This document shows positions 1 to 8,064 of a DNA stretch of 64,000 bases, one piece after another. The notes beneath the pieces were generated by a model. It worked only from the letters and a program-made list of their open reading frames with translations. It was not told the origin of the DNA and did not search any database. Numbering within the stretch: the first letter of the stretch is position 1; each line of letters opens with the position of its first letter. The stretch is from Micavibrio sp. UBA2137 (GTDB lineage: Bacteria > Pseudomonadota > Alphaproteobacteria > Micavibrionales > Micavibrionaceae). The stretch lies in the NCBI GenBank assembly GCA_002328415.1, contig DCXL01000002.1, positions 204,989-268,988 on the forward strand, read 5' to 3'. The position numbers were made by a program, and so were the translations under genes.

Positions 1-359
1 TCCTCAAACAAATCGTCGGCCTCAAGCCCGATATTACGTGCTGTTGTTTTAGAAGGTGTAACAAGACGCTCAAGCTCCTTGCCAATACGTTCCGGGTCGC
101 GAACAAAATAAACTTGTAAAGCATGGCCCGGACGGTCGAAACGCGAGCCGATTTTGAGTGTGGAAGCGGTGACAATCTGTTTGTATTCCGCCTCACCAAT
201 AATCTGACGAGAACCATCCACACGGATGTAAGACACAAGCGAGCCGTCCATGGAAGCAAGCGTTGTTTCATCATCTGCGGTTTCCACAGAGATAAAATTC
301 TCAACAGCCTGTTTTACTGCAAATTGAAAAGGTCTTAGAAGTGTTTCCAGAAATTTCAT
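1..359 (-). CDS. icmB: IcmB/DotO-like type IVB secretion ATPase (N-terminal part only)
   Basis: This is the first ~119 codons of a VirB4-class ATPase; the gene runs off the left edge of the window. The visible part reads as the N-terminal domain of IcmB/DotO: an MKFLETLLRPF start, ETADDETTLASMDGSLV, an IRVDGSRQIIGEAEY strand, RPGHALQVYFVRDPE and the TTARNIGLEADDLFE helix, a pattern I recognise from Legionella IcmB. The Walker motifs lie outside the window. In the family it powers the secretion machine from the cytoplasmic face of the inner membrane. It follows icmJ, as in Legionella, after a 125-base gap that may hold its own promoter. The assignment rests on remembered family sequence and on gene order. 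Confidence 0.88.
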   Translation of the reverse strand, partial: MKFLETLLRPFQFAVKQAVENFISVETADDETTLASMDGSLVSYIRVDGSRQIIGEAEYKQIVTASTLKIGSRFDRPGHALQVYFVRDPERIGKELERLVTPSKTTARNIGLEADDLFE

Positions 360-365
360 AAATTA

Positions 366-407
366 ACGACACCGCAATTATTCATCACATAACTATAACA
401 GTGTCGT
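366..407. repeat. Inverted repeat in the icmB leader
   Basis: Seven-base arms ACGACAC (366-372) and GTGTCGT (401-407) are perfectly complementary and enclose 28 bases, just upstream of the icmB start at 359. The right arm lies within the spacer of the proposed icmB promoter. It could be an operator or a leader hairpin. There is no U-tract, so it is not a terminator. Seven bases of symmetry in A+T-rich DNA can occur by chance. Confidence 0.3.
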
Positions 408-419
408 ATAGTTTTTGAA
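392..419 (-). promoter_or_regulatory. Candidate sigma-70 promoter for icmB
   Basis: On the minus strand a -35-like TTCAAA (414-419) and a -10-like TATAGT (392-397) are separated by 16 bases and sit about 33 bases before the icmB start codon. The -35 box is a weak match. The long gap after icmJ, in an otherwise tightly packed operon, makes a separate promoter plausible. Confidence 0.35.
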
Positions 420-484
420 GAGAAGAGTGCAGAAAAACGCGTTTTTATACCGCGTCGGCGTACAGGATTTAAAATCAAAAGATA

Positions 485-1171
485 TCAGGCTGATTCTGGG
501 AATTTCTCGCGATACATGTCAATCCAGCTATTGGGCGTTTTATCGGCAAAAGGCCCTGCCTTTGACCGCCAGTAAGCCAGAATTTGCGGGAATTGATTAA
601 ATTCCAGATCCTCTTCTTTGATAATACGCCTATCGAGTGGAAAAAGGCGCACACCTTCAAGTTTCCGCTTGCGGTCTGCATATTGTCTGCGCCCAATATA
701 ATCACGCAACACAGAGGAAAGCACGTAAGGATCATCCGAACCTAAACGGCTACGCACATCCTCACGGCGCGTCATCAGTGTATCAAGAATTTTACGTGCT
801 GTTTCCGACATAGGCCCTTGTGAAATACGGGCAACATAAAGGGCGCGTGCAATATGATGAAGTGCTGCCTGCTCAATTTCGGGCAGCCAGATAAGTACAC
901 CTGAGCGCATCTTTGAAACAGATTCTAAATCAAAAGTTTGCTGGCAAAAGATGCAGGTAGTCGCCAAATTATTTTCATTGGGTTTGGCAGAGCCATCAAT
1001 GATGTGCAATTGCTGATATTTTTCAGACACAAAGCCACAACACTGGCACATATGCCTATCACGGTCGAAGATTTTATTCTTCAAATCCGCCAAGGCCTCG
1101 GGCGACATTGTCTGAAAGAAAGAGGCACTGCCCTTATGGGCAATGCCTAATGTAATGGGTAAAAGCTTCAT
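485..1171 (-). CDS. icmJ: IcmJ/DotN-like component of the type IVB secretion system
   Basis: The 228-aa product matches the IcmJ/DotN family in length (Legionella about 208 aa) and in motifs. A DRDRHMCQCCGF segment and a NNLATTCIFCQQTFDLES segment provide CxxC pairs at residues 42/45 and 73/76, which would bind zinc in an HNH-like fold. In Legionella, DotN is a subunit of the type IV coupling complex with DotL and DotM and helps recruit substrates on the cytoplasmic side; that role is inferred here by family. It lies 11 bases after icmD and before icmB, the canonical D-J-B order. No clear ribosome binding site is seen, so it may be translationally coupled to icmD. Confidence 0.9.
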   Translation of the reverse strand: MKLLPITLGIAHKGSASFFQTMSPEALADLKNKIFDRDRHMCQCCGFVSEKYQQLHIIDGSAKPNENNLATTCIFCQQTFDLESVSKMRSGVLIWLPEIEQAALHHIARALYVARISQGPMSETARKILDTLMTRREDVRSRLGSDDPYVLSSVLRDYIGRRQYADRKRKLEGVRLFPLDRRIIKEEDLEFNQFPQILAYWRSKAGPFADKTPNSWIDMYREKFPESA

Positions 1172-1182
1172 AAATCTAAGGC

Positions 1183-1560
1183 TTAGAATGTCACCTGATT
1201 CAAGCTAGCTTGTGATACCGCTGTACCATCACCAACAAGATTCAACATTGACTCTGTGATGATTGGAAGGGCGAACAAGCCACCACCAGCAGCCAAACGG
1301 ATCGCGCCGTGGCTCAATGGTGTTTGTGTTGGGTTTTCAACGTGATCTTTAATCTTCATCACACCAAGCACAGCAAGCAACAGACCAAATAGGTATGATA
1401 GCGCTGAAATCAGGCTTGGTAGATCCTGAATAGATGTCACGATGTTACTTGCAATCGATGAGATGTTATTCCCACCAGCATGCGCAGATGATGTCATCAT
1501 CAGGCCTGTAAAGAACGAGGCACTTGCCACCATCATTGTTTTTTTCATAGTTTTTAGCAT
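1183..1560 (-). CDS. icmD: IcmD/DotP-like small inner-membrane protein
   Basis: The 125-aa product has an N-terminal signal-like segment ending near SSAHAGG. An amphipathic stretch, a first membrane helix (SYLFGLLLAVLGVMKI), a short basic-acidic loop (KDHVENPTQTPL) and a second hydrophobic segment (AAGGGLFALPII) follow. This is the layout of IcmD/DotP (TraQ in plasmid R64). The protein is thought to act in the inner-membrane part of the T4BSS, but its exact role is poorly defined. The start is well supported by an AGGAGG-type site four bases before the ATG. The first half of the protein encoded just upstream (1576-2652) carries a near copy of this domain. Confidence 0.82.
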   Translation of the reverse strand: MLKTMKKTMMVASASFFTGLMMTSSAHAGGNNISSIASNIVTSIQDLPSLISALSYLFGLLLAVLGVMKIKDHVENPTQTPLSHGAIRLAAGGGLFALPIITESMLNLVGDGTAVSQASLNQVTF

Positions 1561-1575
1561 ATTTTCCTCCTGATA

Positions 1576-2652
1576 CTAAATAAATGAAACAACAGATAAA
1601 CCAAAGGTACTTTGGATTGCGTTAATAACGCTCCCCATATTCACAGCTAGCGCGCCCCCAATAATATGAGTGCTTGCAGCCATGAGAGATGCCTGACCAT
1701 TGCCTTCGGCAACATCACGCATAATAAATATACCACGAACAAAGGATATTACACCAATTATCACCATGAAGCTGACAACAGAGCCCAGAACAGCGGTAAT
1801 ATTGGAGTTAATTGCAGCGTCCCCTGTGCCCACAGATAGCAATGGGAACTTGGCTACATGCCCATCACTGAGCAATCCAAAGACAGTCGTGTCGAATAAA
1901 CTTCCTGATACGGCAGTCAAAAGTGTATTTGATGACAAAAGTACGCCCGCAACCAAGAATGTCATGATTGTGCCAAGACCCCCTGGCCCTTTTGCGCCCT
2001 CTTGTGTGGATTTAAGCATGCGACTGATTCCCACCATAATCAGGATAATGCCAGCGATATAACCGAAAGCCTTCACCAGCGCCATCACAGGGCTGAAAAT
2101 ATCCAGCACAAAGAAAAATAACATGGAGTCCAGACCACCACTTGAGGGGGATCCCGCCTGAAACGGTAGTCCACCAATATCATTAATATCGCCGCCAGAA
2201 ATCGTGTTGGCTGCCGCTGACATTACGTAAGGCAGGGCAAAGAACATACCCCCAGCAACAAAACGCTTGATTGGCTCCCAAATACTAACCTGTTGTGGTT
2301 GTTCAACGTGCTCGCGCAGTTTCAAAATGGCAAAAACGGCCAAAACAAGTCCAAACAAGTAAGAAAGCGCCGCAAATAAAGTCGGCACCTGTGCCACACT
2401 TTCAATAAAGCGACAAATTGTTGTCCCGATAGAGTTGTCTAGCGCGCCAAGCGAACCTTGCCCAATGCCCAGTGTGTTATTGATTTCACACGAATTTGCA
2501 CAAAAAGAGACCCCAAATAAACTAATACAGCCTGAAACAGCATGCGCCGGTGCACTGTAAAACATGGCAAACATGAAAAATACAGGTGCTAAGACCTTGA
2601 AAGCCGCCTCGCGAGACGGAAAAATACGTAGTGCAGTCAACAATGGATTCAA
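1576..2652 (-). CDS. icmC: IcmC/DotE-like inner-membrane protein with an extra IcmD-like N-terminal domain
   Basis: The protein is 358 aa, against about 194 aa for Legionella IcmC/DotE. The N-terminus is a signal-like helix ending near SAPAHA. Residues ~75-150 closely resemble IcmD (ALSYLFGLVLAVFAILKL, REHVEQPQQ, GGMFFALP). Residues ~180-345 fit IcmC/DotE: a helix AFGYIAGIILIMVGISRM, a second helix near VAGVLLSSNTLL, then VVSFMVIIGVISFVRG and a C-terminal IIGGALAVNMGSVINAI. The start appears to be TTG preceded by GGGGGAAAG; no ATG precedes the signal helix. It sits in the IcmC position of the canonical G-C-D-J-B order, 15 bases before icmD. The gene reads as an IcmD-type duplication fused to IcmC. 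Confidence 0.78.
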   Translation of the reverse strand: MNPLLTALRIFPSREAAFKVLAPVFFMFAMFYSAPAHAVSGCISLFGVSFCANSCEINNTLGIGQGSLGALDNSIGTTICRFIESVAQVPTLFAALSYLFGLVLAVFAILKLREHVEQPQQVSIWEPIKRFVAGGMFFALPYVMSAAANTISGGDINDIGGLPFQAGSPSSGGLDSMLFFFVLDIFSPVMALVKAFGYIAGIILIMVGISRMLKSTQEGAKGPGGLGTIMTFLVAGVLLSSNTLLTAVSGSLFDTTVFGLLSDGHVAKFPLLSVGTGDAAINSNITAVLGSVVSFMVIIGVISFVRGIFIMRDVAEGNGQASLMAASTHIIGGALAVNMGSVINAIQSTFGLSVVSFI

Positions 2653-2684
2653 AACGCTTTCCCCCAGTAAAACCTAATATCTCT

Positions 2685-2714
2685 ATTACAACATAGCTTG
2701 TCGATTTTGTGCAA
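2685..2714 (-). promoter_or_regulatory. Candidate promoter for icmC-icmD-icmJ
   Basis: On the minus strand TTGCAC (2709-2714) and TGTAAT (2685-2690) are separated by 18 bases and end about 32 bases before the TTG start of icmC. It lies in a 161-base A+T-rich gap after icmG, the widest gap in this part of the operon. That suggests the icmC-D-J block can be transcribed separately from icmL-K-E-G. Confidence 0.42.
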
Positions 2715-2813
2715 ACTTATAAAATTTCAGCGCAAAAAACCGTTATATTTCATTATTTTGACAAGAAATGATAAATATTTAATTAATATCAAATTTTATC
2801 TTTTTTGGACTGA

Positions 2814-4265
2814 TTACTCCTGAATTACGCCGTCTGGGCCTTCAACGACCCAACGACCATTACGCTGGCCGATAAATGTCACTTTTCCAAATCCCGGGAG
2901 TGAATCACCGACACGTACAGGGATGTACGCGGCACTTCCTGCACGTGCAAGCCATGCGCGCCCTGGCTCGGCACTTTGCAATTCCCACGCAAGGGGCGCG
3001 GATTGTGTCTGTGTACGGCCCAAAATAGGAGTAGGCGTTGGTGCGGGGGTTGGCTTTGCAACAGGCGCTGGTGCGGATGCAGATGGTATAGGCGCGGGCG
3101 CTGATTCCATTGACTGGATACGCGTTGCAAGCCTGTCAATCGACTTCTGCAAAGTATTTATCTGACTTGTTGTCGCCATATTTTCAGGCGTATCCATCAT
3201 AACTTGCGCAGAGGAAGGCGACGTAGACTTGGATTTTTCCAGCGTATTAACACGGCTATCCAATGTGGCTAGTGTTGCCTGCATTTCAATAATATTATTT
3301 GAAATCACCTCAAGCGTTTGAATTATCGCTTTGTTATCAGCAGAGACAGTTTCAGACACCATAACCTCATCCACAGCTTGAGTATCCATCGTTTGATTAA
3401 CCGTTTGTGCCACGTCTTGAACCGTTTCATCGGCTGTTGGGGGCACAACAATCGCATTATCAATTGGGGCTTCTTCAACTTGTGCAGGCTGCGCTTCAGG
3501 CATTGGCTCTGCACCCGTAAGATCTGCCATTGTATCTTCAACGGCATCGACGATATTCGCAGGACTTGGGAAATCTTCATTGTCCGTATTCTCTATGACA
3601 ACCGTGCCATTATCCTGTTGTGTAACATCATCAAAGACATCAATTTGCATTTCATCAGGCACTTGTGCTGGCTCCATACTCATATCAGCCTGTGCATTTT
3701 CATCAGTTATGACAGGAGGAATAACATTCGTTGCTTCTGCTTGGGCCGCGGCTTGATTAACGGCATTAGAGTTTTGTTCAGCAAAAGGATTATCAAATCC
3801 CTCAATCATCATGCTTGGCGCATCTTCTTCAACTACCACAGCCTGCACATCTGGAGTTGGAAGCGCATTTTCTTGGGATTGCGTTTGCTCTGTTTGTGGG
3901 AATTGCGATGTAGTTTCTGATGGCTCACCCCCGAATAGAGATGTCGCAATAAACCAAAGAGCGCCCAGAACAATCAGTGCAATCAAAATATAAAAAACAA
4001 AACCTGATTTTTTCTTACCTTGCACTGGCGTTTGAGTGTAGGCCTGTCCACCATCATCAAATTCGTCGTCGTATTCACCATCATAAGCGCCATCTAGGTC
4101 GCTATCATCAAAATCCATATCATTAAAATCGCCGTCCATGTCACCCTCAAGCGCCATCTCGTCCTCGACAACAAATTCAGCCTCAGGAGCACCTGTTTCA
4201 TGTGTGTCCATGTAATCATCTTCGCCAGGCATCTGACCTTGATTGTCTTTATTTGTATCACTCAT
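2814..4265 (-). CDS. icmG: IcmG/DotF-like inner-membrane protein with a very acidic N-terminus
   Basis: The 483-aa bitopic protein fits DotF/IcmG (TraP). It has a cytoplasmic tail of about 80 residues dominated by Asp and Glu and one membrane helix at about 88-112 (FVFYILIALIVLGALWFI). A long low-complexity Gln/Ala/Pro/Glu-rich periplasmic linker and a predicted coiled coil at about 315-395 follow. The compact C-terminal domain (SAEPGRAWLARAG, IPVRVGDSLPGFGKVTFI) is the most diagnostic part of IcmG. Legionella IcmG is about 269 aa, so the linker and acidic tail are expanded here. In the family DotF associates with the core complex. A good AAGGTGA site precedes the ATG. It lies between icmE and icmC as in Legionella. 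Confidence 0.82.
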   Translation of the reverse strand: MSDTNKDNQGQMPGEDDYMDTHETGAPEAEFVVEDEMALEGDMDGDFNDMDFDDSDLDGAYDGEYDDEFDDGGQAYTQTPVQGKKKSGFVFYILIALIVLGALWFIATSLFGGEPSETTSQFPQTEQTQSQENALPTPDVQAVVVEEDAPSMMIEGFDNPFAEQNSNAVNQAAAQAEATNVIPPVITDENAQADMSMEPAQVPDEMQIDVFDDVTQQDNGTVVIENTDNEDFPSPANIVDAVEDTMADLTGAEPMPEAQPAQVEEAPIDNAIVVPPTADETVQDVAQTVNQTMDTQAVDEVMVSETVSADNKAIIQTLEVISNNIIEMQATLATLDSRVNTLEKSKSTSPSSAQVMMDTPENMATTSQINTLQKSIDRLATRIQSMESAPAPIPSASAPAPVAKPTPAPTPTPILGRTQTQSAPLAWELQSAEPGRAWLARAGSAAYIPVRVGDSLPGFGKVTFIGQRNGRWVVEGPDGVIQE

Positions 4266-4330
4266 ATTAAATCACCTTTGCTAGGTTTAAGAGAGCAATG
4301 CATGCCACGGGGCATGCACGCACTTGGAAA

Positions 4331-5788
4331 TTATTGTGTCGACGGCGTACTGATTGTACGTGTCCCTGTCGGGGCAGGATTGGCCTGCTGAGGATAGAAA
4401 GGCGCGCCCCCATAGTAAGGAATAGCCTGTTGCTGTAAGCCAAATGGCAAAACCTGCTGTTGAGGGTTCCCATTAAAAATTGAGGGTGTAATTAGATTGT
4501 TTTCCTGCTGGGCCGCCTGTTGCCCTGTGTTGGCATTGTTATCAAATACAGGCGCCAAGAATAAGACACCGATAGGCGTTCCCGCCTCAACGCGGATAAG
4601 AACTTCAACACGATTACCTTCTTCGTCCAAGAAATCACCAAGCTCACGCGCAGCTTCTTCAACCCCGTTATAAACCTCTTGTCTGGTATCAAGATCATTT
4701 TCATCCTGAATAACTGTTTCCCCAGAAACAGTTACCGTTGTGTCACCAGAATCAGCAATAGCCGAGCCGAGCCCCTCAACAAAGCGCGCCGCGGCTGGTA
4801 AAATCACACGCTGAAAAAGACGATAGTCACGGTCAGTTGCCATCCCTGTTAATGTTGTATTGGGATCTACAGCCACTGCATCAATAGAGTAACTCACACC
4901 CTGATGCACAATTGTGTTAAAGGAAATCACTAGATAACGGTTACGCTCATCAAACGTCCCAATAACACGCCCACCTGAAAAAGGACCTGTGACAATTTGC
5001 GCCATAATAGGACCACCAATGTCTGAGTTAGCCTCCAGCACGGTTTGCCCATATTCAATTGTTCCCGCAGGGATCAGTTGAACAACCTCTTCCACGACTT
5101 GAGACGGTGGCACAGCCTGTCCTTGTACAGCACCGCCTACACCCAAAGGTACGCCATTAGCGTCCGTTTGCGCATACGGATTTGCAACATCTGTCACCGT
5201 CATTGAGTTCAAAGATTGGATTTGCTGCGCCGCGACAATCTCATCCATTTGCGAGGACATAGCCTGCGCCAACTGTTGAAGCGCCTGTTGACGCGCAATT
5301 TCATCTGGGCTTGGACCAACTTGGGCCTGAGGCACTTGTTGCGCCTGAAGCTGTAATTGTTCCTGCTGCTGTTTACGCCATCTTTCAAGTGGGTCCTCTT
5401 CCACGGGCACTAAATCCTCAGCTGGCAATTGTTCGCGCGTTGGTGAAACAGGCACAGGTAAGAAGCTGCCCCCATCATCCTCGGCGGCAAGTTGCATGTC
5501 TGTATTAATTTCTTCCAAGGCCTCCTGCATGGACGGGTCAAGCTCAGCCGTTCCCGGGGCCTCACGTAAATCATTTTGACCGCCCGCCACAACCGATGTG
5601 GGGGTCGAAGAATCGCCGCCGCCAAAAAAGAAGATCGCCGCAATCACGACAAGAATAACACCGCCGACAATCAATAATTTTGTCATCGGATTTTGTGAAG
5701 AGGACTCCATATCCTCGGGCGTATCGAAATCACTATCGAAATCGTCAGCTACATCAAACTCTTCATTATCATCAATATCAGAAGTCAT
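4331..5788 (-). CDS. icmE: IcmE/DotG-like core-complex protein (VirB10/TrbI-type)
   Basis: The 485-aa product has an acidic cytoplasmic tail, one membrane helix near residues 35-55 (LLIVGGVILVVIAAIFFF), a Gln/Pro-rich periplasmic linker and a C-terminal TrbI/VirB10-like beta domain (IPAGTIEYGQTVLEANSDIGG, TGPFSGGRVIGTF, FNTIVHQGVSYSIDAVAVD, LPAAARFVEGLGSAIA). Such proteins span the periplasm from inner to outer membrane and form the secretion channel with DotH, DotC and DotD. Legionella DotG is over 1000 aa because of a long repeat region; that region is absent here and the protein is closer to the short conjugation-type TraO. Its start overlaps the end of dotH by 11 bases, which suggests coupled translation. 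Confidence 0.9.
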   Translation of the reverse strand: MTSDIDDNEEFDVADDFDSDFDTPEDMESSSQNPMTKLLIVGGVILVVIAAIFFFGGGDSSTPTSVVAGGQNDLREAPGTAELDPSMQEALEEINTDMQLAAEDDGGSFLPVPVSPTREQLPAEDLVPVEEDPLERWRKQQQEQLQLQAQQVPQAQVGPSPDEIARQQALQQLAQAMSSQMDEIVAAQQIQSLNSMTVTDVANPYAQTDANGVPLGVGGAVQGQAVPPSQVVEEVVQLIPAGTIEYGQTVLEANSDIGGPIMAQIVTGPFSGGRVIGTFDERNRYLVISFNTIVHQGVSYSIDAVAVDPNTTLTGMATDRDYRLFQRVILPAAARFVEGLGSAIADSGDTTVTVSGETVIQDENDLDTRQEVYNGVEEAARELGDFLDEEGNRVEVLIRVEAGTPIGVLFLAPVFDNNANTGQQAAQQENNLITPSIFNGNPQQQVLPFGLQQQAIPYYGGAPFYPQQANPAPTGTRTISTPSTQ

Positions 5789-6920
5789 TTTCTTCTACAT
5801 CCTCTTTTAAGAAGGCGCGCTTCATTTCACCATTATCTGATAGCAGCAGAACAGGTGCATCATCTAATTCATATACGGTTGTGCCGTCCGCCGATTTAAC
5901 CGAGCTCGTCCATGCAGGGGACAAGAGGGTTAAAGGCGTGCGGAAGTATGTCTTTCCGTCCAGTTTGTAAGCTGATGAGCGCCCATCGACACCCGAGACA
6001 ATTAGCTTCTCAGAGCGTTCTGGGGCAACGCCCTCGAGGAAAGCCACAATTTCGCTACTGCCTGCAACTGTTTGAACACCCGTATCAATCACAGGGGGTG
6101 TGCCGCCTGGGCCATAGTCAGGCACACGCAAATCAAGTCTGTAATGCACCTTATCACGTACCGTTTTGATTGTGATAACAACTGGCGCCTTCAAGCCCAC
6201 CAAGCGCACAGACATGTTTCCACGCGCAAATTCAGAGAGAGGTGTAATACGGATGACGTTTCCGCCCTGCTCAGGCTGTAAAATCTCAAATTCACCTGCC
6301 CAACCAATATCCTGAATAGGCCACGGCTCCCCGCTCAAATCAACAAAATTAACCGTTGTCACAAAACCAACGGCCGCATTCACCTCTTGCGGAGCCTGTC
6401 CTGGCTCAAGAGAGAGCGTTTCCAATCCCAAAACAGGATCTGGATAGTCGTAATGGGGCGTTTGAACCGCCTCTTGCGTTTCATCATAAGCCTCAAGAAA
6501 ACGACGAATCTCTGCCGGCGTTAGAGGCAGCATCCCTGTTAAAGATGCGTCAAAAGCCTCATCCCGCAATTCCTGTTCAAGCTCCTCTGCTGATTTTTCT
6601 GGTTCAGGCAAGCGCCCGTCCATTGGCAAGATTAGCCCAGGAGATTGCGGCGTTTGTGCTGTGACATTCGACATCGTTGGCAAGGCTTGTTGGCCTTGCT
6701 GGGCCTGCGCATCCTGATTTTGAGGCTGATCACGATTGAGGCTTTCACGTAATAATGTTTCGATGCCTGACGTGCCCTCTTCGAACATTGCAGCATTAGA
6801 ACCAGGAGTTGGCGGGGCAACGACATCTGCATCCTGAGACAAAACAGGATTTGACGCCATCACACAAAGGGTAAAAAGCGCCAAAACGAAAAATTCTTTT
6901 TTCTTAACTTGAGAAATCAC
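5778..6920 (-). CDS. icmK: IcmK/DotH-like outer-membrane core-complex protein
   Basis: The ~380-aa exported protein has a cleavable signal (VKKKEFFVLALFTLCVMAS to about NPVLSQ). A low-complexity region is followed by a conserved C-terminal half carrying a beta-rich segment (VNAAVGFVTTVNFVDLSGEPWPI, VIRITPLSEFARGNMSVRLVG, PVVITIKTVRDKVHYRLDLRVP). This is the VirB9-like pattern of DotH/IcmK/TraN. In the family DotH forms the outer-membrane ring with DotC and DotD and is inserted with DotG. I prefer the GTG at 6920, directly before the signal peptide; the open frame continues to another GTG at 6965, which would put a hydrophobic extension in front of it. It lies between icmL and icmE as in Legionella. 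Confidence 0.88.
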   Translation of the reverse strand: MISQVKKKEFFVLALFTLCVMASNPVLSQDADVVAPPTPGSNAAMFEEGTSGIETLLRESLNRDQPQNQDAQAQQGQQALPTMSNVTAQTPQSPGLILPMDGRLPEPEKSAEELEQELRDEAFDASLTGMLPLTPAEIRRFLEAYDETQEAVQTPHYDYPDPVLGLETLSLEPGQAPQEVNAAVGFVTTVNFVDLSGEPWPIQDIGWAGEFEILQPEQGGNVIRITPLSEFARGNMSVRLVGLKAPVVITIKTVRDKVHYRLDLRVPDYGPGGTPPVIDTGVQTVAGSSEIVAFLEGVAPERSEKLIVSGVDGRSSAYKLDGKTYFRTPLTLLSPAWTSSVKSADGTTVYELDDAPVLLLSDNGEMKRAFLKEDVEENDF

Positions 6921-7060
6921 GATGTTAAATTGTCCAAAAAGAAAGGTGACCAAAAAAGTGTCCACACTGTTGATTTAAAATAATAACAGCGCATCATACC
7001 CATACACAAGCCCTAAGAGAAGTCTTTTTCAAGAAGTGGCGCATTGCCAGTAGGTTAGAC

Positions 7061-7837
7061 CTAGCCGTAAGTGGCAATCCATTGCTCAATTCCAACACCA
7101 TTAGGCGATTCCAGTTTTGGGACACGCACAATTAAAAAACGAATAAGCAGATTGTCCGAGCGCGTTTGGGAACCCGCACGATAAGTGATGTTCATCGGCA
7201 TCTCGACCTCCCACTGATAGCGTCCATTAACCAAACCTTCACTCACAATAACAGGGGCCGAGCGCGGTGTAGCGCTTACCACCTGCTGATTACTTTCAAC
7301 CGTCTCAATAATACGCGAGCTTTCAAGTGCTCTGGTAAAGCTGGCCCAGCCTGTGCGCGTAAAGAAGCGCGAAGATTCCTGCAAGCGTTTACGATAATCA
7401 TGAAATCCAAATGTCATTGTCTCGGTTGCCGATTGCGCCACCCATGACATGAGCGCTGGCGTGCTTAAATTTGGCTCGCTTAGGGGCAACATAGGTACAA
7501 GGCGACCATCCTCGGTTGTGGCGAAATATACATATTCCGTTTGACGTGTATTTATCACAAAGAAGAATAGTCCGATTAAAATAAGGATAATGGCCGATTG
7601 CACAACTGCAACCATACGCAAGGAACGATACCCATCCTTGTAAAATTCGTTGCGCACCATGACAGCGCCAAGGCCCTTTAGCGGTTTTTTGCTGTCGCCT
7701 GCGTCCTTATCTGATGATGGCGGCGTTGCCGAAGCAGGCTTTTTCTTACCCACACGCTTTTGTGGTGGTGGTGTGTCCTGCTGCGGCATATCCATATTTG
7801 GTTCATCCGGGAGAGGGGGTTGCGACATATCAGACAT
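7061..7837 (-). CDS. icmL: IcmL/DotI-like inner-membrane protein
   Basis: The 258-aa product has a Pro/Lys-rich cytoplasmic tail, one membrane helix at about 70-92 (VVAVVQSAIILILIGLFFFVI) and a periplasmic domain with the DotI/IcmL/TraM pattern (PLSEPNLSTPALMSWVAQSATETMTF, FFTRTGWASFTRAL, YQWEVEMPMNITYRAG, and a final LIVRVP). DotI is a VirB8-like inner-membrane subunit. The Legionella protein is about 212 aa; the extra length here is in the N-terminal tail. It is the first gene of the L-K-E-G-C-D-J-B series and follows a good promoter candidate. The gap of about 140 bases to icmK holds no recognisable gene. Confidence 0.87.
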   Translation of the reverse strand: MSDMSQPPLPDEPNMDMPQQDTPPPQKRVGKKKPASATPPSSDKDAGDSKKPLKGLGAVMVRNEFYKDGYRSLRMVAVVQSAIILILIGLFFFVINTRQTEYVYFATTEDGRLVPMLPLSEPNLSTPALMSWVAQSATETMTFGFHDYRKRLQESSRFFTRTGWASFTRALESSRIIETVESNQQVVSATPRSAPVIVSEGLVNGRYQWEVEMPMNITYRAGSQTRSDNLLIRFLIVRVPKLESPNGVGIEQWIATYG

Positions 7838-7882
7838 AAATGATTTTTAAGCTTCCAGATTTGGGTAAAAATTTCTATTCTT

Positions 7883-7911
7883 ATTATCAGTGTAATTTGC
7901 GCAAAATGCAA
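7883..7911 (-). promoter_or_regulatory. Candidate sigma-70 promoter for icmL-icmK-icmE-icmG
   Basis: On the minus strand TTGCAT (7906-7911) and GATAAT (7883-7888) are separated by 17 bases, leaving a leader of about 40 bases before the icmL start. It shares the 227-base divergent intergenic region with the plus-strand promoter candidate at 7993-8023. Confidence 0.5.
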
Positions 7912-7992
7912 AGGCAAGCCTCAACCACGTTTATTGTGCGAATTATAACAAAAGGATAAAGCGCTGAAGTTTCCGTATTTTCGCAAAAGATT

Positions 7993-8023
7993 TTGACGTT
8001 TATGGGGGGTTGTGTGCTAAACT
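7993..8023 (+). promoter_or_regulatory. Candidate promoter for the four-gene exported-protein array
   Basis: TTGACG (7993-7998) and TAAACT (8018-8023) are spaced by 19 bases, a little long. A transcript starting just downstream would have a leader of about 30 bases ending in AAAGGA and the GTG start at 8065. This fits better than the earlier in-frame TTG or ATG, which would overlap the promoter. Confidence 0.4.
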
Positions 8024-8064
8024 TTATGAATAGTGGGGCTTATTGTTGGTTAAAGGACTTTTTA

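Noticed and set aside
3318..3920. 200-codon open frame on the plus strand inside icmG
   Set aside because: It is antisense to the low-complexity linker of icmG. Its product is rich in Arg, His, Ile and Cys with no family pattern and no ribosome binding site, whereas the minus-strand frame has clear DotF features.
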